A stretch of DNA of 64,000 bases from Cololabis saira (taxonomy: Eukaryota > Chordata > Actinopteri > Beloniformes > Belonidae): positions 30,259,419 to 30,323,418 of the forward strand of contig NC_084592.1 of the NCBI RefSeq assembly GCF_033807715.1, written 5' to 3'. The notes under the pieces were generated by a model, which was not told the origin of the DNA, did not search any database, and saw only the letters and a list, made by a program, of their open reading frames with translations. Made by a program: the position numbers and the translations under genes. Below are positions 32,050-43,400 of this stretch, in pieces (positions within the stretch are counted from its first letter, which is position 1; each line of letters begins with the position of its first letter).

Positions 32050-33006
32050 GGGGTTATTTTTATTTTCTTCTATTAATGATGTACCCCAAGGTTTAATTCT
32101 GGGGCCTCTGTTATTTAATATCTACTGTACTGTATATGTTCCCACTCGCTCAAATTATGTATAAGGAACAAAATGTGTTATCAATATAAACATCTGACCA
32201 GGAGATGATAATCATTTTAAACAAATGCACTGATCAAATAAAAAAGTGGATTTGCCAGAATTTTCTTCAGTTTAATGAAGACGAAACTGAAATAATAGTG
32301 TTTGGAGCCAAGGAAGAAAGATTAAAAGTCAGCACTCAACCTCAAGCTAAAAACTTGAAGCTAAAAATCAATAGCCAATCCAAAAGTCTGGGACTGGTTC
32401 TGGAATCTTAACAGACATATTAAGACAGTAGTGAAGTCAGCCTTTTATCACCTGAAGGACTTAGAAAAACTTGTCCATGCTTTCATCTTCAGTAAACTGG
32501 ACTACTATAATGCTGTTCTCATTCGTCTCCCTAAAAATCCATCAAACGGCTGCAGTTAGTTAAGAACCCTCCTGCCGAGCCCTCACGAAGACCAAGAGAG
32601 TTGACCATATAACTCTTCTTATTTATAACAGTTCTTATATATTTACACTGTCGTCAGGGTCACGCCTACTTTCTGTACCCAGAGCACCAAACATGGAGAC
32701 AGCTTTTATGTTCCTCAACTGTTGAACAAACTCCCAGAATGCATCAGGGCTGCTGAATCACTCAATTGCAGCAAGTCAAAGTTGACCTTTTATTTACTAC
32801 TGCATTTCAGTCATGCACCATAATGCACCACAACCTTTATTTCTTGCATCATATTTGTTGTATTCTTTTTATGTCTGACTGTCTTTAATTCTGCTTTCAA
32901 ACTCTTTCACTTTATAGTGCATTTTTAAAATGTTTTTATGTAAAGCCTTTTGAATTGTCTTGTACATGAAATGTGCTATACAAATAAACTTGCCTTGCCT
33001 TGCCTT
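32050..33006 (+). pseudogene. L2-group LINE RT and 3' end, plus strand
   Basis: Plus-strand frames show DVPQGLILGPLLFNIY (about 32078-32125), KKWICQNFLQFNEDETEIIV (about 32238), VVKSAFYHLKDLEKLVHAF (about 32430), KLDYYNAVL (about 32495) and a C-terminal stretch ending before TTTATGTAAAGCCTTTTGAA, GTGCTATACAAATAAACTTG and short TTGCC repeats, the L2-type 3' tail. Stops throughout, and the YADD region is deleted. It lies head to head with the minus-strand LINE at 29475-32044 but overlaps it in content, so it is a separate copy. Confidence 0.75.
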
Positions 33007-33575
33007 ACGAGGTATACCTAATAAAGCTAATTTAGTTTTATAAAATAAAGTTTGCTGCACCAGAAAACATCCACCCCTGCATTTGTCTAAACACAAGACT
33101 AGATTCAGCCATGGCATATCCCAGTTTAATCCTTTACCTTGATTTTATGAAGCAGCCAACAGGTGAAAAGTCACAGTTTTCTCAAGAAGATAACAAGTGC
33201 GCTCATTACTTTCGCATAATAAGACCTTGCCAAGTAAAAAAACTAATTACAGTCTTAATTTATTCATAACAACTGCTTAGTTCACTTGACAGGCAAATTT
33301 AAAACACAAAATAGAATAACTGTCAAAGGTTTTAGTTATTATAACTCACATGTTGCTGTGCCCAGGTACTATACAAATGTTTAATGAAGCTGTTAGCAAC
33401 ATTAATGTAAATCTATTTGCTGTCGCTGTATTAGACTGTTTAAGCCTTTAATAATAAAGTATATTGTGTCTGAAAAGTGATAGAGACCAACACAGATCAG
33501 TCTCAGTCACTCTCCATAGAATGATTCAGTCTTACTGATATTTGAACTACTAAGAACATTTCCTTTGTACAAGAC
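33007..33575. other. Non-coding stretch, nothing recognised
   Basis: AT-rich sequence between the LINE tail and the TTAA element. Confidence 0.5.
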
Positions 33576-34091
33576 TTAAAGGGGACCTATTATGGCATCT
33601 AATACCTATTTTAAACAGGCCTTGAATGTCTTAAAAACAAGCTTTTGATTGTTTTTTCTAAATAAATTAGAAATTCAGCCTCTGAGCCATGTCTTTATCT
33701 TCCCATTCTCTAACCTCATTATCTATGCGGGATTCTGAGTGGGCGGGGAGGCTATCATAATGAGGCACTGTGCTGATTGGCTGCCTGAATGACGCGATAC
33801 ACCGCTACGAAAAAATGGCGGAAGCTCCGGCCGGCGGAGTTAGTTGTGGGCGTGGTTTCACGCATCGGAGGCCAACCTATGTAAATTGCATTCTAGTTAC
33901 GTATCGAAAGGGAGCAGAATCTGAACGGCTCGTAGAAGCCACATCACACTGGATGGCTCATCCGGGCGGCTGTACAGACACTGCAGAATTTGGTTGCTTT
34001 CCTCCTTCTCTGAGTTGGCAGGCTGAGGGGAGACCACTTTATATATGTTAAAGCAAGAGAAAACGTGTTTTTCATAATAGGTCCCCTTTAA
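33576..34091. mobile_element. piggyBac-like TTAA MITE, 516 bp
   Basis: TTAA at both ends and identical 19-bp inverted termini TTAAAGGGGACCTATTATG. GC-rich core with an ORF of 93 codons (33770-34051) that has no recognisable domain. Perfect termini suggest a relatively recent insertion. A decayed right end of the same family lies near 24960-25014. Confidence 0.85.
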
Positions 34092-34663
34092 AGTACTCAT
34101 TTACCTTGAATGTGTCTCAGAGATAAGCTTTTGATTGAGAATGTGAACCATTGATTCCAGCTGGTGTTACTGCTTATGGTGTAAATAACATTATTTTCAG
34201 ATATTTATATCAGACATCAATAACTTTGATTAATGGTATTGATAACACACTGACAGTCATGGGGAAAATGTAGTTTGTTCACTTCTTGTTCACTATGTTC
34301 CACTATGGTAAGATGAACAATGACCTCCCTAAATTTAGCAATAGCTTTATGTTCTATATTTGCAATGCTATTTACATTGCTCTTCTGTTCTGTTATTACT
34401 TTTTAGGCCATTTTTTAAATGTATTGTCATGTTTTGTTTAAGGGAGGGGAGATTTAGTTTTATTATTCTTTGTATGGTTTTCATTTTGGCACCCATGATT
34501 TACGATATACTGCTACACTGTGTATCTTAATAACAGTCAATTGATTTTGTTTGATTGTTCAGGAAGCAGAATATGTGGGTGCTTCTGCTGGGGCCTCCCT
34601 CAGGCCTGGAGGAGACCCTGCATAGACCTGAGGAGCCATAGCTGAACTCAATCCCCTATAATT
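34092..34663. other. Non-coding stretch including a segment duplicated 11.5 kb downstream
   Basis: 34184-34325 recurs in direct orientation at 45681-45821 with only a few mismatches. The rest is unassigned. Confidence 0.6.
34184..34325 (+). repeat. Direct duplicate, copy 1 (142 bp)
   Basis: From AATAACATTATTTTCAG to GATGAACAATGAC; matches 45681-45821 almost exactly. It contains no element ends that I recognise. Confidence 0.9.
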
Positions 34664-34818
34664 AGGGCCCGAGCACTTACAGTACGAAGGCCCTATTGTA
34701 TCTGTAGGAATTCTTTCTTTCTTTCTTCTGACGAAAGGAGGGCTTTTTTGCCCCAAAAGTCACCAAATTTTGTACGCAAGCCAGGCCTGGCGAAAAATTT
34801 TATATTTAATAGTTTGCA

Positions 34819-36080
34819 TTAATGGGCGTGGCAAAATGGCTCAACAGCGCCCCCTAGAAAACTTTGTGCCTCAAGCCCCACAATACGGTTTGATGTACAT
34901 CCATGAAAATCGGTACACACCTGTATCATGTCGCAACTTAAAGAAAAGTCTCTTGGCGCCATGGTCGAAACCGAACAGGAAGTCGGCCATTTTGAATTAA
35001 TCGTGTTATTTTGGCGAAATTTATGCCATTTCTTCAGCCGCTTCAGAGCCCGAACCGTAACGTGCACCCAGGTGTGTTATACATCAAAATGTGCGTCTCC
35101 ATCCTGCGACGACGTGCATTACTTTTCTCAGTCAAAAGCATTACCGTGGCGACGCTAGACACCAAAAACGCACCCCCCCTTCATCTGATTGGTCCATATT
35201 TGGTAGTTCCCCAAAAGTCACCAAATTTTGCATGCAAGCCAGGCCTGGTGATAAATTTGATATTTAATGGTTTGTATTAATGGGCGTGGCCTAATGACTT
35301 AACAGCCTCCACCTAGAAAACTTTGTGCCTCAAGCCCCACAATACGGTTTGACATACATGCACGAAAATCGGTACACATCTGTATCATGTCGCAACTTAG
35401 AGAAAACTCTTTTGGCGCCATGGCCGAGACAAAACAGGAAGTCGGCCATTTTGAATTAATCGTGTTATTTTGGCGAAATTTATGCCATTTCTTCAGCCGC
35501 TTCAGAGCCCGAACCGTAACGTGCACCCAGGTGTGTTATACATCAAAATGTGCGTCTCCATCCTGCGACGACGTGCATTACTTTTCTCAGTCAAAAGCAT
35601 TACCGTGGCGACGCTAGACACCAAAAACGCACCCCCCCTTCATCTGATTGGTCCATATTTGGTAGTTCCCCAAAAGTCACCAAATTTTGCATGCAAGCCA
35701 GGCCTGGTGATAAATTTGATATTTAATGGTTTGTATTAATGGGCGTGGCCTAATGACTTAACAGCCTCCACCTAGAAAACTTTGTGCCTCAAGCCCCACA
35801 ATACGGTTTGACATACATGCACGAAAATCGGTACACATCTGTATCATGTCGCAACTTAGAGAAAACTCTTTTGGCGCCATGGCCGAGACAAAACAGGAAG
35901 TCGGCCATTTTGAATTAATCTTGTCATTTTGGCGAAATTTATGCCATTTCTTCAGCCGCTTCTTCGCCCGAACCATAGCATGCACCCAGGTGTGTTATAC
36001 ATCAAAATGTGCGTCTCCATCCTGCGACGACGAGCATTACTTTTCTCAGTCAAAAGCGTTACCGTGGCGACGATAGATAC
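34819..36080 (+). repeat. 459-bp tandem repeat array, about 2.75 units
   Basis: Equivalent points such as ATGTCGCAACTTA recur at about 34926, 35385 and 35844, a period of 459. Units two and three are almost identical, while the first and last are more divergent (for example TTCAGAGCCCG becomes TTCTTCGCCCG in the third). Non-coding. Confidence 0.92.
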
Positions 36081-36105
36081 CAAAAAGCGCGCCCCCACAT
36101 CATCT

Positions 36106-36470
36106 GGTTGTTCCACATTTGATACTTCCTACTTTCTGCCATAACTTTTGAATGGTGTGATATAAAGAGTCATGGGTGGTGTCATCGGACTCGGTATTGA
36201 GTACTTGACCTCAATTGGCATGAATTAGCCCGGCCCTTTCTTCTGATTGGTCGATATGTGATAGTTCCGATTTTCTGCAATAACTTTTGAATGGTTTGAC
36301 ATAAAGACTCGTGGGTGGTGTCATCGGACTCAGTTTTGAGTCGTTGAATATAATTGCTGCAAGTTAGGCCCGCCCCTTCATCTGATTGGTCGATATCTGA
36401 TAGTTCCTACTTTCTGCCATAACTTTTGAATGGTTTGGTATAGGGAGTCGTGGCTGGTGTCATCCGCTAA
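36106..36470 (+). repeat. 139-bp tandem repeat array, copy B
   Basis: GATTGGTCGATAT starts at 36245 and 36384, with a divergent earlier unit at 36106. Same family as 15896-16210. Truncated on the right by the foldback insertion. Confidence 0.9.
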
Positions 36471-36495
36471 ATGTCCAGGCCTGAAGATATCTACA

Positions 36496-36503
36496 TGCAA
36501 GTC
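36496..36503. repeat. 8-bp target-site duplication, left copy (giant foldback)
   Basis: TGCAAGTC directly before CAACCTGATCTCACAAAAAT; repeated at 43670-43677. Confidence 0.9.
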
Positions 36504-36599
36504 CAACCTGATCTCACAAAAATCCGTGAAATGCCCACGACCTCTCACCACTATTTTCCGTGGTACCAACACGGAAACTGGTAAAATTACGTGTGGGCA

Positions 36600-37870
36600 C
36601 CACGGATATTGTACCATGCAAAGTCAATGGGATCCGTGGTCGTGATATATACACGGATTATGACATTATTATTATTTATATATTATTCTTTGTTATAGTG
36701 GCTAAATTATGCGTTTTTGTCGCGCAAGGTACGGTTTTTTACTGTCAGTTTGTAAAAACATGTTTTTAACGCTGTTTTAGCAGTGTTTTAATGAGGTTTT
36801 AATCTGAGCACCACGGATATAGTACTATGCAAAGTCAATGGGGGCGTGGTCGTGATATATACACGAATTATGACATTATTATTATTTATATATTATTCTT
36901 TGTTATAGTGGCTAAATTATGCGTTTTTGTCGCGCAACGTACTGTTTTTTAATGTCAGTTTGTAAAAGCCCGTTTTTAACGCTGTTTTAGCAGTGTTTTA
37001 ATGAGGTTTTAATCTGAGCACCACGGATATAGTACTATGCAAAGTCAATGGGGGCGTGGTCGTGATATATACACGAATTATGACATTATTATTATTTATA
37101 TATTATTCTTTGTTATAGTGGCTAAATTATGCGTTTTTGTCGCGCAACGTACTGTTTTTTAATGTCAGTTTGTAAAAGCCCGTTTTTAACGCTGTTTTAG
37201 CAGTGTTTTAATGAGGTTTTAATCTGAGCACCACGGATATAGTACTATGCAAAGTCAATGGGGGCGTGGTCGTGATATATACACGAATTATGACATTATT
37301 ATTATTTATATATTATTCTTTGTTATAGTGGCTAAATTATGCGTTTTTGTCGCGCAACGTACTGTTTTTTAATGTCAGTTTGTAAAAGCCCGTTTTTAAC
37401 GCTGTTTTAGCAGTGTTTTTATGAGGTTTTAATCTGACCACCACGGATATAGTACTATGCAAAGTCAATGGGGGCGTGGTCGTGATATATACACGAATTA
37501 TGACATTATTATTATTTATATATTATTCTTTGTTATAGTGGCTAAATTATGCGTTTTTGTCGCGCAACGTACTGTTTTTTAATGTCAGTTTGTAAAAGCC
37601 CGTTTTTAACGCTGTTTTAGCAGTGTTTTAATGAGGTTTTAATCTGAGCACCACGGATATAGTACTATGCAAAGTCAATGGGGGCGTGGTCGTGATATAT
37701 ACACGAATTATGACATTATTATTATTTATATATTATTCTTTGTTATAGTGGCTAAATTATGCGTTTTTGTCGCGCAACGTACTGTTTTTTAATGTCAGTT
37801 TGTAAAAGCCCGTTTTTAACGCTGTTTTAGCAGTGTTTTTATGAGGTTTTAATCTGACCACCACGGATAT
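36600..37870 (+). repeat. 210-bp tandem array, left arm
   Basis: CCACGGATATAGTACTATGC starts at 36811, 37021, 37231, 37441, 37651 and 37861 (period 210), with a variant first unit near 36600. Units carry TATTCTTTGTTATAGTGGC and GCGTTTTTGTCGCGCAA. Central units are nearly identical, suggesting recent expansion or homogenisation. Confidence 0.95.
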
Positions 37871-38618
37871 AGTAGCCTACTATGCAAAGCAACCTGATCT
37901 CACAAAAGTCTGGGAAATGCCCACGACCTATTTCCGTGGTACCAACACGGAAAGTGGTATAATTCCGTGTGACCACCACGATATAGTACTATGCAAAGTC
38001 AATGGGATCCATGGTCGTGATATACACACGGATAATGCCCACGACCTATTTTCCGTGGTACCAACACGGAAAGTGCTATAATTCCGTGTGACCAACACGG
38101 ATATAGTACTGTGCAAAGTCAATGGGATCCGTGGTCGTGATATATACACGTTTTTTGACATTATTATTATTTATATATTATTCTTTGTTAAAGTGGCTAA
38201 ATTATGCGTTTTTGTTGCGCAAGGTACGGTTTTTTACTGTCAGTTTGTAAAAACATGTTTTTAACGCTGTTTTAGCAGTGTTTTAATGAGGTTTTAATCT
38301 GACCACCACGGATATAGTACTATGCAAAGTCAATGGGAGGCGTGGTCGTGATATATACACGTTTTATGACATTATTATTATTTATATATTATTCTTTGTT
38401 ATAGTGGCTAAATTATGCGTTTTTGGCGCGCAAGGTACGGTTTTTACTGCCAGTTTGTAAAAACATGTTTTTAACGCTGTTTTAAGAAGAGACAGGCGAT
38501 ATTTAAAGTTTCTCCCATTTCGTCAACCACAGGGGATTCCCTGGGCGTCCCCTCTACGTCATAGAGTGACGAGGGGGGATCCTGATCACGTGACGGATCC
38601 CCCCGAATAATAATGATA

Positions 38619-38664
38619 ATGCTAATGATAATAGTAATATTAATAATAATAATAATAATAATAA

Positions 38665-38695
<31 letters not shown>

Positions 38696-38864
38696 AAGAA
38701 GAAGAAGAAGAAGAAGAAGAAGAAGAAGAAGAAGAAGAAGAAGAAGAAGAAGAAGAAGAAGAAGAAGAAGAAGAAGAAGAAGAAGAAGAAGAAGAATGAT
38801 AATAATAATAAGAATGATGATAATAATAATGATAATGATACTAATAATAATAATAACAATGATG

Positions 38865-38918
<54 letters not shown>

Positions 38919-38919
38919 C
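38619..38919 (+). repeat. AAT / GAA triplet tract, left arm
   Basis: (GAA)n at 38665-38796, about 44 units, flanked on both sides by AAT-rich repeats to about 38919. The counterpart in the right arm is about 86 bp. Overlapping ORFs of poly-Arg and poly-Phe are artefacts. Confidence 0.95.
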
Positions 38920-39379
38920 AGAAATTAATTAATTATTTATATTAATCATAATATTAATATTTAGTATAATAATAAATACACCTGTAGCACAAACCAGTGT
39001 TTATAGCAAACATTCAGAGACATTATCAGACAATGATTAATGACGCAACAAAGTCTCACTCCGGAGGCATGTGCTTGTGCTCTTACAACGCCATATTAAA
39101 ACAAATTATAAACCACATTAACACTTCATAAAAACAAAGATCGAGGGATGAGGTCTGAAAGATCTGTTTTGAAACGTGGCTTAATACGTTACGCCACTGA
39201 ACGCAACCCTTCCTGTCGCCGAGATAGGCAGCAGGACAAAACGTTAAAATAGCACTAATAAATGCATATATTGATCTTGTCCATCACATACATCTACTCA
39301 CGATATAAATATACATTTTATGGTCACACTTTGTCTGTTGAAAAATGAGCGGATATATTATTTCGGAACCCTAATGTCA

Positions 39380-39384
39380 ACATC
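39380..39384. repeat. 5-bp target-site duplication of the solo LTR, left copy
   Basis: ACATC, repeated at 39618-39622. Confidence 0.75.
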
Positions 39385-39617
39385 TGTTATGAGATTCTGT
39401 TATAGTGGGAGGCCCCGCCCCCTCCGGTGTTGTCATGGTAACGTTTTGCCCCGACTGTTAAACAGGAAGTGCTGTACAGCTGATGTCTCGAACGTTAACC
39501 GTTGAACGTTAATTAAAGCAGAGACGTTCAATAAACTGTATAGCGTATCTTTGATTAAAGTACTGCTGAAGTGATAGAAACGCTCCATGTCTCCTCTCCA
39601 TTTATTGAACACAAACA
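39385..39617 (+). mobile_element. Solo LTR, 233 bp, in left foldback arm
   Basis: Starts TGTTATGAGATTC, ends GAACACAAACA (TG...CA), is flanked by the 5-bp duplication ACATC and contains an AATAAA signal near 39530. The right arm is uninterrupted at the matching site (AGATGTTGACATTAGGG near 40550), so this sequence is an insertion. A solo LTR arises by recombination between the two LTRs of a full element. Family unknown. Confidence 0.75.
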
Positions 39618-39656
39618 ACATCTTAACCCTAAACCGGAAGGAGGTTACCAGAACTT

Positions 39657-40514
39657 TTGAACTTTTTTTAAAAACATTTTTTAAGATGTGTTTGCATAAC
39701 TTAAACACACAGAAATGTATTAGCACTATGATATATTATACATTTGATCATCCTTGATCATCCAGGATCATCCTGTCAGACTGGGGAAGCGGTTAAAGGG
39801 TCTCTAAATAGCCATGTTAAGTTAATGGGAAAATTTCAAAAGGTGAAACAATCAGTATTTAAAGGGGAAAATAAACTCAGAACTGGTCCAAATTGAATAG
39901 TATGACTGTGTATAATACTATCATCGATATCTTAAAGAAATCTGGCCACAAAATACTCGTTAAAAGATTTTGACTGATTGTTTCCAGCTCAGCCCCTTAA
40001 ATAGGTCTCTGAATATACAAGTCAAACATCCATGATCTGTACCAACAAGAAAATCAAACTTTGTCGTAGGACAACAGTGAAGACATCGTTGGAAAGGTCT
40101 TAACCTCAGGAGCAACATATGTCAATATGAGATTTGTGGGCAATTCCTGCTCCCCAGGTGTGCCCTTTGAACCTTGTACCTGTGACACTTTTGAAGGCCT
40201 ATAATTCAACAACAAAATATGCTAGAGACATGGGGTCAACAGTTTTGGAAAGCTCTGCACCTCTACTATCATGCCCGACAGTAGTCCAATAGGGGGCGCC
40301 ACTGAATAGGGTCAAAACCTATAAAAAACATGATTTCACCCTCTTACCAATACAAAAGTCAAAATCAGACTGAACAGGCGTGCTTCCCACCCTTAAAAAC
40401 ATATAATAAGCTTGCAAAGTTCGTGATCACAGTTTTATATAAGCGCTAATTCATTGGAACTACAAAAGCTATGACGTAGCACAATGCTGTGTATTGTAAC
40501 TTGGCGCAAATTGT
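39657..40514. other. Unique central loop of the giant foldback
   Basis: About 860 bp with no inverted counterpart, no ORF over 60 codons and no recognised motif. It includes short repeated GATCATCC motifs near 39750. In other foldback families the loop may hold transposase, but not here. Confidence 0.7.
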
Positions 40515-41291
40515 AGTTCTGTAACCTCTTCCGGTTTAGGGTTAAGATGTTGACATTAGGGTTCCGAAATAATATATCCGCTCATTTTTCAACAGACAAA
40601 GTGTGACCATAAAATGTATATTTATATCGTGAGTAGATGTATGTGATGGAAAAGATCAATATATGCATTTATTAGTGCTATTTTAACGTTTTGTCCTGCT
40701 GCCTATCTCGGGGACAGGAAGGGTTGCGTTCAGTGGCGTAACGTATTAAACAACGTTTCAAGACCTCATCCCTCGATCTTTGTTTCTATGAAGTGTTAAT
40801 GTGGTTTATAATTTGTTTTAATATGGCGTTGTAAGAGCACAAGCTGTTAAAAATAAGGGCAGTAGAATACAGCAGGTAAGTATTTAATTTAGGAGTGTCA
40901 TCAAACCACACTTTTAAATTGAAGTACTGCTCTGATCGTCACATATAGACGGGATTACATTGGAAGTGTCATACAATTTGGTGTATTCTATTTGTGTCTG
41001 AAAATTTCTCGCTAGAAATGTCATCAAACCATCTTTTAAATTGAAGTATATGCATTTTTAAAAAAAAAAGAGGAATGGGGAAGCCGCTCGCGGTGATCAC
41101 CTGCTCCGACCGTCAAATCTAGCCGCAGACGGGATTACATTGCAGCCAATAGGAGCCTATTTGCGCCTCCGGAGTGAGACTGTGTTGCGTCATTAATCAT
41201 TGTCTGATAATGTCTCTGAATGTTTGCTATAAACACTGGTTTGTGCTACAGGTGTATTTATTATTATACTAAATATTAATATTATGATTAA

Positions 41292-41314
41292 TATAAATAA
41301 TTAATTAATTTCTG

Positions 41315-41362
<48 letters not shown>

Positions 41363-41486
41363 CATCATTGTTATTATTATTATTAGTATCATTATCATTA
41401 TTATTATCATCATTCTTATTATTATTATCATTCTTCTTCTTCTTCTTCTTCTTCTTCTTCTTCTTCTTCTTCTTCTTCTTCTTCTT

Positions 41487-41517
<31 letters not shown>

Positions 41518-41540
41518 TTATTATTATTATTAATATTACT
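41292..41540 (-). repeat. ATT / TTC triplet tract, right arm
   Basis: (TTC)n at 41431-41516, about 29 units, within ATT-rich sequence; mirror of 38619-38919 but about 46 bp shorter in the TTC part. Confidence 0.95.
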
Positions 41541-42296
41541 ATTATCATTAGCATTATCATTATTATTCGGGGGGATCCGTCACGTGATCAGGATCCCCCC
41601 TCGTCACTCTATGACGTAGAGGGGACGCCCAGGGAATCCCCTGTGGTTGACGAAATGGGAGAAACTTTAAATATCGCCTGTCTCTTCTTAAAACAGCGTT
41701 AAAAACATGTTTTTACAAACTGGCAGTAAAAACCGTACCTTGCGCGCCAAAAACGCATAATTTAGCCACTATAACAAAGAATAATATATAAATAATAATA
41801 ATGTCATAAAACGTGTATATATCACGACCACGCCTCCCATTGACTTTGCATAGTACTATATCCGTGGTGGTCAGATTAAAACCTCATTAAAACACTGCTA
41901 AAACAGCGTTAAAAACATGTTTTTACAAACTGACAGTAAAAAACCGTACCTTGCGCAACAAAAACGCATAATTTAGCCACTTTAACAAAGAATAATATAT
42001 AAATAATAATAATGTCAAAAAACGTGTATATATCACGACCACGGATCCCATTGACTTTGCACAGTACTATATCCGTGTTGGTCACACGGAATTATAGCAC
42101 TTTCCGTGTTGGTACCACGGAAAATAGGTCGTGGGCATTATCCGTGTGTATATCACGACCATGGATCCCATTGACTTTGCATAGTACTATATCGTGGTGG
42201 TCACACGGAATTATACCACTTTCCGTGTTGGTACCACGGAAATAGGTCGTGGGCATTTCCCAGACTTTTGTGAGATCAGGTTGCTTTGCATAGTAG

Positions 42297-43400
42297 GCTA
42301 CTATATCCGTGGTGGTCAGATTAAAACCTCATAAAAACACTGCTAAAACAGCGTTAAAAACGGGCTTTTACAAACTGACATTAAAAAACAGTACGTTGCG
42401 CGACAAAAACGCATAATTTAGCCACTATAACAAAGAATAATATATAAATAATAATAATGTCATAATTCGTGTATATATCACGACCACGCCCCCATTGACT
42501 TTGCATAGTACTATATCCGTGGTGCTCAGATTAAAACCTCATTAAAACACTGCTAAAACAGCGTTAAAAACGGGCTTTTACAAACTGACATTAAAAAACA
42601 GTACGTTGCGCGACAAAAACGCATAATTTAGCCACTATAACAAAGAATAATATATAAATAATAATAATGTCATAATTCGTGTATATATCACGACCACGCC
42701 CCCATTGACTTTGCATAGTACTATATCCGTGGTGCTCAGATTAAAACCTCATTAAAACACTGCTAAAACAGCGTTAAAAACGGGCTTTTACAAACTGACA
42801 TTAAAAAACAGTACGTTGCGCGACAAAAACGCATAATTTAGCCACTATAACAAAGAATAATATATAAATAATAATAATGTCATAATTCGTGTATATATCA
42901 CGACCACGCCCCCATTGACTTTGCATAGTACTATATCCGTGGTGCTCAGATTAAAACCTCATTAAAACACTGCTAAAACAGCGTTAAAAACGGGCTTTTA
43001 CAAACTGACATTAAAAAACAGTACGTTGCGCGACAAAAACGCATAATTTAGCCACTATAACAAAGAATAATATATAAATAATAATAATGTCATAATTCGT
43101 GTATATATCACGACCACGCCCCCATTGACTTTGCATAGTACTATATCCGTGGTGCTCAGATTAAAACCTCATTAAAACACTGCTAAAACAGCGTTAAAAA
43201 CGGGCTTTTACAAACTGACATTAAAAAACAGTACGTTGCGCGCCAAAAACGCATAATTTAGCCACTATAACAAAGAATAATATATAAATAATAATAATGT
43301 CATAATTCGTGTATATATCACGACCACGCCCCCATTGACTTTGCATAGTACTATATCCGTGGTGCTCAGATTAAAACCTCATTAAAACACTGCTAAAACA
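42297..43400 (-). repeat. 210-bp tandem array, right arm
   Basis: The reversed unit recurs with period 210 (CCGTGGTGCTCAG at about 42517, 42727, 42937, 43147 and 43357). It mirrors the left array in unit number and in edge variants. Confidence 0.95.

Larger units (their letters stand above)
36504..39656 (+). repeat. Foldback left arm
   Basis: Pairs with 40515-43669 in reverse. It differs from the right arm by a solo LTR insertion (39385-39617), a longer GAA tract and absence of about 320 bp that the right arm has at 40842-41162. Confidence 0.92.

Noticed and set aside
29475..33006. 5'-inverted single LINE (twin priming)
   Set aside because: The two oppositely oriented parts both contain the GVPQG region, so they overlap in content.
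34928..36076. Repeated 76- and 89-codon ORFs in the 459-bp array
   Set aside because: Identical frames recurring only because the DNA repeats; no domain and the frames are not maintained across unit junctions.
38554..38945. ORFs of poly-Arg, poly-Phe and poly-Ile in the triplet tracts
   Set aside because: They translate GAA/TTC and AAT repeats in different frames; no coding meaning. The same applies to 41288-41619.
36600..43400. CRISPR array or centromeric satellite interpretation of the 210-bp repeats
   Set aside because: Units are contiguous with no spacers, occur in a eukaryotic transposon context, and are confined to the foldback arms.
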